Assembly (NCBI RefSeq): GCF_003994475.1
Contig: NZ_RZNY01000006.1
Location: 1 to 64,000 of the forward strand
Direction: 5' to 3'
Length of the DNA stretch: 64,000 nt
Source of the DNA: Paenibacillus anaericanus
GTDB lineage: Bacteria; Bacillota; Bacilli; Paenibacillales; Paenibacillaceae
Positions 57,033-64,000 of the stretch are shown in pieces. Each line of letters opens with the position of its first letter. The stretch's first letter is position 1. Position numbers and translations under genes: made by a program. A model generated the notes under the pieces. The model saw only the letters and a list, made by a program, of their open reading frames with translations. It was not told the DNA's origin and searched no databases.

Positions 57033-58172
57033 TTACAATGATGCAGCGATTTCTCTGGCCCACTGGTCAGTAAATTGAATCGTTTCCAGATCAGGATTAG
57101 ACACGGAAACATGTTTAGAAAGTACACTTTCAATGACATTTTCAATCTGCAAAAATGGAATCTCTCGGTTCAAGAAACGAGCAACAGCAATCTCATTAGC
57201 TGCATTGTACACTGTTGGCGCTGTACCACCTATTTTACCACACTCGTAAGCAAGTCTTAAACAAGGGAAGCGTTCGTAGTCCATTTCACGGAAATGTAAC
57301 TTGCCAACCTCCGCCAAGGATAACCGTTTGGATGTTGATTTAAGTCTGCTAGGATAGGAAAGTGCATACTGAATAGGAATGCGCATATCGGGTGTACCTA
57401 GCTGTGCAATCACACTTCCGTCACGATATTCAACGAAAGAGTGGATGATGCTCTCAGGATGCAACAGAACTTCAATCTGTTCATACGGAAGTCCGAATAG
57501 CCAATGGGCTTCGATTACTTCCAATCCTTTGTTGACCATCGTGGCAGAGTCTATTGTTATTTTGGCGCCCATAGACCAATTTGGATGTTTTAATGCATCC
57601 TCAACGGTTACCTCACGCAACTGTTCGCGGGTAAGATCCCTGAAAGACCCCCCAGAAGCAGTTAGAGTAATCTGCTCAACCTCTTTGATATTCTCACCGT
57701 TTAGACACTGGAAAATAGCAGAATGCTCACTATCCACCGGAATCAAGGAAACACCTTTCTTCCTTGCAAGTTCAGTCACAAGATGACCTGCGGTGACAAG
57801 GGTCTCTTTATTAGCAAGACCGATCGTTTTCCCTTCGGAAATAGCTGCTAATGTAGACGGTAATCCCCTGCTTCCAACGATAGCAGTAACGACGATCTCC
57901 GCATCGGTACCTGCCGCGATTTCAACAAGTCCTTCTTCGCCATAATAAAGTTCTATCCCCGCAGGTAGATCTGACTTGATTTTATCGGCTAGTTCTTTAT
58001 TTCCAATCGAAACCTTCTTGGGGCGAAAACGAGTTACCTGCTCCATGAACAGATCAATATTGGATCCAGCTGCCAGACCAACAATTTCAAATTGGTCAGG
58101 GTGCTGTAACGCGACATCTAATGTCTGAGTTCCAACCGACCCCGTGGATCCAATCACCGCTATCTTCTTCAT
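57033..58172 (-). CDS. dxr: 1-deoxy-D-xylulose 5-phosphate reductoisomerase
   Basis: Second step of the MEP isoprenoid pathway, making methylerythritol phosphate, which feeds UppS. The 379-residue protein has the NADPH motif [11 protein letters not shown] at the start, ANKETLV, the metal-ligand stretch [12 protein letters not shown], and GASFRDL-like [10 protein letters not shown]. The ATG is at 58172. It lies between cdsA and rseP as in B. subtilis. Confidence 0.97.
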   Translation of the reverse strand: MKKIAVIGSTGSVGTQTLDVALQHPDQFEIVGLAAGSNIDLFMEQVTRFRPKKVSIGNKELADKIKSDLPAGIELYYGEEGLVEIAAGTDAEIVVTAIVGSRGLPSTLAAISEGKTIGLANKETLVTAGHLVTELARKKGVSLIPVDSEHSAIFQCLNGENIKEVEQITLTASGGSFRDLTREQLREVTVEDALKHPNWSMGAKITIDSATMVNKGLEVIEAHWLFGLPYEQIEVLLHPESIIHSFVEYRDGSVIAQLGTPDMRIPIQYALSYPSRLKSTSKRLSLAEVGKLHFREMDYERFPCLRLAYECGKIGGTAPTVYNAANEIAVARFLNREIPFLQIENVIESVLSKHVSVSNPDLETIQFTDQWAREIAASL

Positions 58173-58224
58173 AACGCACCTCTCATATCTTTAATGACTT
58201 CCTCATTTACCAATCAGTCTCTAT

Positions 58225-59025
58225 CTAATAAGGAAGCAACATTAGAATATGTACGAACGGAAATACCGTAATCCAGCTATCACAGCGGTCCAATATACCA
58301 CCATGCCCCGGTAACAACTTGCCGGAATCTTTGATCCCGTAAGTCCGTTTATAAGCAGACTGCACTAAATCACCAATCTGGCCAACAACAGCCGCAGAGC
58401 CACCTAATAACACGGCCCGTCCAATTGTAAGTAAGCCGCCCGATGCAAATGAGAATATCACAGCCGCAATAATAGCAAGCAGAATACCTCCGATCGCACC
58501 TTCCACCGTTTTGTTGGGGCTAATTGCTGGCCAAAGCTTATTTCGACCAAATCTCCGTCCCGTAAAATAAGCGCCGGCGTCACTGCTCCAAATAGAGGAC
58601 AACATCAGAAATGTCCAGAAAAGCCCGTGCCCGTCTGGCGTATTTCTTGTTTCGATAATATAAGAAAATCCCACACCAATATATACCATACCCGCAAATA
58701 ATAGGGATATTTGTCCGATGGGAATCTCGTTTTTTGTAAAAACTGTAACCGCAAGAAACAGCAACAGCAGCAACCATAAAAATTGCATTTGTTGCAATGG
58801 CATGGTAAGGCTTAGACTTTCCCACGGGAAAGTCAAGTAGAGAACACCCAAATATCCAAGGATCGCCGCTCCTCCCAAAGAGGGCAGTTTAATCATGCGT
58901 ACGAACTCATAATATCCAATTAATGCCATGACCATAATCAGTGAGTGGTACCCAATTCCCCCGATCAAACACAGGCCCAGAAAAAAAGCGCCCGCGATTA
59001 TACCTGTAATCAACCTTTGCTTCAA
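58225..59025 (-). CDS. cdsA: Phosphatidate cytidylyltransferase
   Basis: Makes CDP-diacylglycerol, the precursor that PgsA uses, in the membrane. The 266-residue protein has seven or eight hydrophobic helices and the family signature SSDAGAYFTGRRFG plus SPNKTVEGAIGG and LPGHGGILDRCDS. It starts at a TTG (59025) behind GGAAGGTG, 21 bp after uppS. Confidence 0.95.
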   Translation of the reverse strand: MKQRLITGIIAGAFFLGLCLIGGIGYHSLIMVMALIGYYEFVRMIKLPSLGGAAILGYLGVLYLTFPWESLSLTMPLQQMQFLWLLLLLFLAVTVFTKNEIPIGQISLLFAGMVYIGVGFSYIIETRNTPDGHGLFWTFLMLSSIWSSDAGAYFTGRRFGRNKLWPAISPNKTVEGAIGGILLAIIAAVIFSFASGGLLTIGRAVLLGGSAAVVGQIGDLVQSAYKRTYGIKDSGKLLPGHGGILDRCDSWITVFPFVHILMLLPY

Positions 59026-59046
59026 GCCTCTACACCTTCCATCATG

Positions 59047-59814
59047 CTAAGATAACCCACCATATCGGCGTGTACGCCGCTGGTACTCGGCGACGGCCTC
59101 TATTAGATGTTCACGTCCAAATTCCGGCCAGAATAAATCCGTGAACCACAACTCACTATAAGCCGTTTGCCAGAGCATAAAATTACTTAGTCTAAGCTCG
59201 CCTCCGGTACGAATCAGTAAATCAGGGTCTGGTAATTCGGCCGATAATAGAGCGGATTGTACCATATCTTCCGTAATATCTACTGAACTTACTTCACCAG
59301 CTTCTATCTTTCGGGCAATACCCTTTAAGCTCTCAGTAATCTCCCGCCGTCCACCATAATTTAGAGCAAAATTTAGAATAAGTCCTGTATTATCTTTCGT
59401 ACGGAAAATCGCTTCTTCCATCGCTTTAATGGTATGTTCAGGAAGATCCTCAGTATGTCCCATCATGCGAACCTGAACACCTTTTTGAATTAATTCCTCA
59501 AGTTCCAACGCCAGAAACTCTTGGGGAAGTGACATCAGGAAATCTACTTCATCCTTAGGACGTTTCCAATTTTCCGTAGAAAATGCATATAAGGTTAAAA
59601 TCCGGACACCCAGATCATCCGCTGCAATAGTTGCCCGCTTGACCGCTTTCATCCCATTACGATGACCAACGATCCGTGGCAAGCCAAGTCTGCGGGCCCA
59701 ACGACCGTTACCGTCCATAATAATGGCCACATGTTCGGGAACATTATCAGGTGATAGTTCAGCAATTTGTGGGCTCTTCCCTTTTTTCCACCAGGATTGA
59801 AACAACTTAATCAT
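59047..59814 (-). CDS. uppS: Undecaprenyl diphosphate synthase (cis-prenyltransferase)
   Basis: Makes undecaprenyl diphosphate, the lipid carrier of cell wall synthesis. The 255-residue protein has the family's active-site IIMDGNGRWARR and later RTGGELRLSNFMLWQ and EFGREHLIEA. The start is ATG 59814 behind GGAGG. It is separated from frr by a terminator-like hairpin, so it may have its own promoter. Confidence 0.97.
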   Translation of the reverse strand: MIKLFQSWWKKGKSPQIAELSPDNVPEHVAIIMDGNGRWARRLGLPRIVGHRNGMKAVKRATIAADDLGVRILTLYAFSTENWKRPKDEVDFLMSLPQEFLALELEELIQKGVQVRMMGHTEDLPEHTIKAMEEAIFRTKDNTGLILNFALNYGGRREITESLKGIARKIEAGEVSSVDITEDMVQSALLSAELPDPDLLIRTGGELRLSNFMLWQTAYSELWFTDLFWPEFGREHLIEAVAEYQRRTRRYGGLS

Positions 59815-59837
59815 TCCTTTTCCTCCAGCCGGTGATG

Positions 59838-59884
59838 AAAAGAGACAAAACCCCACCGTATTAGGAGGGGCCGCTTTATGTCTC
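59838..59884 (-). terminator. Terminator of frr
   Basis: GAGACA (near the frr stop) pairs with TGTCTC at 59840-59845, enclosing CCCCTCC/GGTGGGG, and is followed by TTTTC on the minus strand. The structure begins at the frr stop codon. Confidence 0.7.
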
Positions 59885-60438
59885 TTAAACTTCCATAATC
59901 TCTTTTTCTTTCGCTGACAAAACTTTATCTACTTCAGCAATAAACTTGTCTGTCGCTTTCTGAATATCTTCTTGATATCTGTGAGATTCATCTTCAGAAA
60001 TATCACTTTTCTCTAACTTTTTGATATCATCATTAGCATCACGACGAATGTTCCGAATAGCAACTTTTGACTCTTCCCCAAACTTCTTCGTCATTTTGAC
60101 TAAATCAACCCGGCGCTCTTCCGTCAATGCTGGTATAGATAAACGAATCATAGTACCATCATTTGCTGGTGTCAGACCAAGATCCGACTTCTGGATCGCC
60201 CGCTCAATTTCCGATAAGGACGATTTATCCCATGGCTGAATCATCAAGGTGCGAGTATCTGGTGTATTGATGTTTGCAAGCTGATTAATTGGAGTTGGAG
60301 TTCCATAATAATCAACCTGAATACGATCGAGCAACGAAACGCTTGCTCTCCCTGCACGCAAACTTGCAAGATCTCTCTTCAACGCTTGAATAGCTTTGTC
60401 CATGCGCTCTTCGGCATTTTTCTTAACCGATTGTGGCA

Positions 60439-60439
<1 letters not shown>
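59885..60439 (-). CDS. frr: Ribosome recycling factor
   Basis: Splits post-termination ribosomes with EF-G. The 184-residue protein has the family's standard length, with [21 protein letters not shown] early and [23 protein letters not shown] near the end. The start is ATG 60439, overlapping the pyrH TGA by one base, behind AGGGAG. It is translationally coupled to pyrH. Confidence 0.97.
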
Positions 60440-61251
<812 letters not shown>

Positions 61252-61305
61252 TCAATTATAAGAAATCTTTTTTTGTTTTATTCATACGAAGCACTTAGTT
61301 GCTTA

Positions 61306-61956
61306 TTATTGGTTAACTTGTGACATAACTTCTTCTACGAAATTATCTACTTTTTTCTCTAGACCTTCGCCAAGTTCGTAACGAACAAAACGACGGATAG
61401 AAATGTTTTCACCGATTGTGCTAATTTTCTCATTAAGCAATTGTGAGATTGTTTTATCTGGATCTTTAATAAAAGATTGCTCCATCAAGCAGAACTCTTC
61501 GTAGTATTTACCAATGCGACCTTCAACCATTTTTTCAACGATTTTCTCAGGTTTGCCTTCGTTCAAAGCTTGTGCTTTAAGAATTTCTTTTTCCTTCTCA
61601 ATATCTGCTTGAGGCACTTCTTCACGGCTTACATAACGAGGGTTTGATGCAGCGATATGCATCGCAATGTCGCGAGCGAATTCTTTGAACTGATCTGTCA
61701 GAGCAACAAAGTCGGTTTCACAGTTAACTTCAACTAGAACGCCGATACGTCCTCCAGCGTGAATATAAGATTGAACTACACCTTCAGTAGCAATACGTCC
61801 AGCTTTGTTAGCTGCGGCACCAAGACCTTTTTCACGAAGAAATTCGATTGCCTTTGTAATATCATTATTAGTTTCTTCAAGTGCCTTTTTGCAGTCCAAC
61901 ATACCTGCACCAGTTCTTTCACGTAATTCTTTTACTGCTTTTGCATCAACTGCCAT
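61306..61956 (-). CDS. tsf: Elongation factor Ts
   Basis: The nucleotide exchange factor of EF-Tu. The 216-residue form is the short one common in Bacillota, with the N-terminal UBA-like [18 protein letters not shown] and the core motif [11 protein letters not shown]. The start is ATG 61956. A terminator (62091-62135) lies between it and rpsB, so read-through or a separate promoter is needed. Confidence 0.97.
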   Translation of the reverse strand: MAVDAKAVKELRERTGAGMLDCKKALEETNNDITKAIEFLREKGLGAAANKAGRIATEGVVQSYIHAGGRIGVLVEVNCETDFVALTDQFKEFARDIAMHIAASNPRYVSREEVPQADIEKEKEILKAQALNEGKPEKIVEKMVEGRIGKYYEEFCLMEQSFIKDPDKTISQLLNEKISTIGENISIRRFVRYELGEGLEKKVDNFVEEVMSQVNQ

Positions 61957-62090
61957 TGTTAAGTACCTCCATATCAATTATATGTTCTAGATATAGAATC
62001 ATCTAAAGAGAACAGTCCCCGTCGATCCTTGGGGCATGGAAACTTTAGTCAGTCTATATAGTTTGTATGAATTTCCAGGTTTTATCCTTT

Positions 62091-62135
62091 AAAAAAAAGG
62101 GTAGTGAGAGGTTTGACACCTACCAACCACCCTTT
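62091..62135 (-). terminator. Terminator-like hairpin between rpsB and tsf
   Basis: AAAGGGTGGT pairs with ACTACCCTTT with wobble, enclosing a GGTAGGT/ACCT stem, and is followed by eight T on the minus strand. It probably sets the ratio of rpsB to tsf transcripts. Confidence 0.8.
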
Positions 62136-62165
62136 CTCATTTAATTTATTCATAATAAGGCTTAA

Positions 62166-62864
62166 TTACGCTGTTGTTTGTTCGCCTTGGTTTCCTTCGA
62201 TTACGGCATCAGCCATCTTAGCAGTCAACAATTTAACCGCACGAATAGCATCATCGTTACCTGGGATAACATAGTCGATTTCGTCTGGATCGCAGTTTGT
62301 ATCAACGATACCTACGATTGGAATACCCAATTTACGAGCTTCAGCAACCGCGATGCGCTCTTTACGAGGATCGATAATGAACAGGGCGCTTGGCAGACCT
62401 TTCATGTTCTTGATTCCGCCAAGGAATTTCTCAAGACGATCTTTCTCTTTGCGAAGAAGGATAACTTCTTTCTTCGGCAATACTGCGAAAGTGCCGTCTT
62501 CTTCCCATAGTTCCAACATTTTCAAACGATCAATACGTTTTTGAATAGTTTGGAAGTTAGTCAAAGTACCGCCGAGCCAGCGTTGGTTAATGTAGAATTG
62601 ACCAGCACGTTCAGCTTCATCTTTAACTGAATCTTGAGCTTGTTTCTTAGTACCCACGAAGAGAATAGTACCATTGTCTTCTGCGATACTTTTAACGAAG
62701 TTATAAGCTTCGTCAACTTTCTTGACCGTTTTTTGTAGGTCAATAATATAAATTCCGTTTCTTTCAGTGAAGATATAACGATCCATTTTCGGGTTCCAAC
62801 GACGTGTCTGGTGTCCGAAGTGTACGCCTGCCTCAAGCAGTTGTTTCATGGAGATTACAGCCAT
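62166..62864 (-). CDS. rpsB: 30S ribosomal protein S2
   Basis: S2 of the small ribosomal subunit. The 232-residue protein has [19 protein letters not shown] at the start and [15 protein letters not shown] in the middle. The start is ATG 62864 behind AGGAGG, giving MAVISMKQL; longer readings extend into the leader. A SigA promoter lies about 130 bp upstream. Confidence 0.98.
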   Translation of the reverse strand: MAVISMKQLLEAGVHFGHQTRRWNPKMDRYIFTERNGIYIIDLQKTVKKVDEAYNFVKSIAEDNGTILFVGTKKQAQDSVKDEAERAGQFYINQRWLGGTLTNFQTIQKRIDRLKMLELWEEDGTFAVLPKKEVILLRKEKDRLEKFLGGIKNMKGLPSALFIIDPRKERIAVAEARKLGIPIVGIVDTNCDPDEIDYVIPGNDDAIRAVKLLTAKMADAVIEGNQGEQTTA

Positions 62865-62992
62865 CTTCACGCACCTCCTATAGTTTGGTTTTTTTGATGC
62901 TTCCTCCGCAGTTTTCATCTTTCACTATGACTCCCTAATATAGAGAGCACCCATTGCGAAATCATCCTGCGTGCGTTATAACACCGTGAACT

Positions 62993-63021
62993 AATATACC
63001 ATATATGAGAAGTCGATGCAA
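62993..63021 (-). promoter_or_regulatory. SigA-type promoter of rpsB
   Basis: TTGCAT (63021-63016) and TATATT (62998-62993) are separated by 17 nt on the minus strand. The resulting leader before rpsB would be about 120 nt. Confidence 0.6.
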
Positions 63022-63033
63022 CCAAAGTTGAAC

Positions 63034-63058
63034 TAAAAAAAGCCCCATTAGGGCTTTT
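63034..63058 (-). terminator. Terminator of the MltG-like gene
   Basis: AAAAGCCC pairs with GGGGCTTTT around a TAAT loop and runs into seven T on the minus strand. Confidence 0.92.
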
Positions 63059-63081
63059 AATGTCCGTTCAAGTAATTCGAA

Positions 63082-63699
63082 TTACTTTCCTGACGATTTA
63101 AGTGTAATTTTGGAAATTATAGAGTTAAAATCTTCCTCCTTCGTAAACTTGTAGGTTCCCACCTGCAATTTACGATTGATTCCTTTCGCAGAGGCTTTTT
63201 TAATAAAAGCAGTCTCATCACTTATGACTCCTGCTTTTTTCAAACCACTTGCAACACCAGCAAGCGTTGCTCCACTGCGAATTCTGTATTCCACCACTAC
63301 CGGTTCCGGTACTTCTGGGGATTTAGGAGTATCAATTTGGATCTCTTCCTCTTTTTTTATACTCGAGGAATCGGTTTCAGTTTTTGGTTCAACTGGAGAA
63401 TCTGGTGTGGTTGGGGAATCTGGAGAACTCGGTTGAACAGGGTCTTCAGTCGATCCTTTCTCGACGTCTCCATTGCTCAGGACATCTTCCGGATATTTCG
63501 CTCTCCACTCGTCCTCCGTGAGCAATTCCACTTTATTATCAACTACTTTGAGGTTTAACTCAGCTGCAGCTTGTTGCACCTCTTTGACAGTCGTTAGTGC
63601 CTTGTAACTCCCCTGACCAATCATCATGATCTGTAAAAGAAGCGCCCCAATAATCAAACCAATACCCAGGCCTAACATAAAATGTCGGTTTTTGATCAT
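63082..63699 (-). CDS. Membrane protein with MltG/YceG-type N-terminal domain, no transglycosylase domain
   Basis: A 205-residue protein with a membrane helix at about 7-27, an acidic Pro/Ser/Thr/Glu-rich linker, and a C-terminal domain of about 70 residues (YRIRSGATLAGVASGLKKAG to LQVGTYKFTKEEDFNSII). That domain resembles the LysM-like segment before the catalytic domain of endolytic transglycosylases of the MltG/YceG family. The catalytic domain itself is missing. Its ATG overlaps the stop of the upstream gene by four bases. It may bind peptidoglycan or a partner at the membrane; function unknown. Confidence 0.7.
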   Translation of the reverse strand: MIKNRHFMLGLGIGLIIGALLLQIMMIGQGSYKALTTVKEVQQAAAELNLKVVDNKVELLTEDEWRAKYPEDVLSNGDVEKGSTEDPVQPSSPDSPTTPDSPVEPKTETDSSSIKKEEEIQIDTPKSPEVPEPVVVEYRIRSGATLAGVASGLKKAGVISDETAFIKKASAKGINRKLQVGTYKFTKEEDFNSIISKITLKSSGK

Positions 63700-64000
63700 C
63701 GGGACTCCTCCCTTTTAGCCAACTGCAAAATCAATTGAACCTCACCACGCTGCATTCCGATAGACTTAGCAATCATATCAATCGACCTTCCACTTTCATA
63801 CATAGCGAACAATTCCGCATATCTGTCATGGATTGTCTCCTTCGCCTCTGGATCAGGATCAGGAATATCTGATATCACTGGTGCTACTTCAGCCGCAACC
63901 TCGATCTCTGCCATTCTATTGATAAGCTGGTCCTCTTGTGTAGACAAATGAATTATCCCTGCAGACTCCGTGAAATTACGAGAACCCGTTTCGAGTATCC
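63696..64000 (-). CDS. SwrB/YlxL-like protein, partial at the right edge
   Basis: The frame is open without a stop from 63696 to the window edge at 64000, so the N-terminus, probably with a membrane helix, lies outside. The visible C-terminus (ELFAMYESGRSIDMIAKSIGMQRGEVQLILQL) fits the DUF2802/DUF6115-type end seen in YlxL (SwrB), which helps flagellar assembly in B. subtilis. It lies upstream of rpsB as swrB does. The identification rests on the C-terminal pattern and position. Confidence 0.65.
   Translation of the reverse strand, partial: ILETGSRNFTESAGIIHLSTQEDQLINRMAEIEVAAEVAPVISDIPDPDPEAKETIHDRYAELFAMYESGRSIDMIAKSIGMQRGEVQLILQLAKREESR

Overview
The window is a chromosomal segment of an endospore-forming Bacillota bacterium, most likely a Paenibacillus or close relative. 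Supporting signs are the spore genes (spoVAC, spoVAD, spoVS, dpaAB, sleB, spoIIIE), the Bacillus-like gene order, strong GGAGG ribosome binding sites with many TTG and GTG starts, DUF1657/DUF421 genes beside spoVA, and an archaeal/eukaryal-type prolyl-tRNA synthetase in the rseP-polC cluster. Almost everything is on the minus strand, so the biological reading direction is right to left. Only the DUF421-spoVAC-spoVAD cluster at 590-2956 is on the plus strand.

Read right to left, the window opens with a SwrB/YlxL-like gene and a membrane protein with an MltG-type N-terminal domain (64000-63082). Next come rpsB-tsf-pyrH-frr-uppS-cdsA-dxr-rseP-proS-polC (62864-48802), covering translation, isoprenoid and phospholipid synthesis, intramembrane proteolysis and replication. 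The rimP-nusA-rnpM-ylxQ-infB-rbfA-nrnA-truB-ribF-rpsO-pnp block (48573-37645) covers ribosome maturation, transcription elongation and RNA decay. Then follow ylxY, mlpA and dut, and the dipicolinate/lysine block dpaA-dpaB-asd-dapG-dapA (34495-29641). After that come rnjB, tepA, a ylzJ-like gene, spoIIIE, sleB, the ymfF-ymfH-ymfI proteolysis/reductase genes, ymfJ, ymfK, rodZ, yajQ, pgsA, cinA, recA, recX, rny, ymdB and spoVS.

The left end is accessory: an M19 dipeptidase, a two-gene 2-oxoacid:ferredoxin oxidoreductase with two cre-like sites upstream, pduL, and a spoVA cluster that lacks spoVAE.

Most transcription units end in clear intrinsic terminators. The most informative non-coding stretches are the recA-cinA gap (12845-13621) and the polC-proS gap (53122-54153). 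The first holds a GC-rich, multi-hairpin block that I cannot name and a 222-bp folded repeat. The second holds a second member of that repeat family, with a different but still self-complementary core stem, and a symmetric four-copy array of a 24-nt motif. Two small genes not covered by long reading frames were found by reading the sequence: a 55-residue membrane protein (16524-16691) and a 53-codon frame that overlaps the pgsA start by four bases (15532-15693). The ymdB gene appears to begin at an ATT codon.
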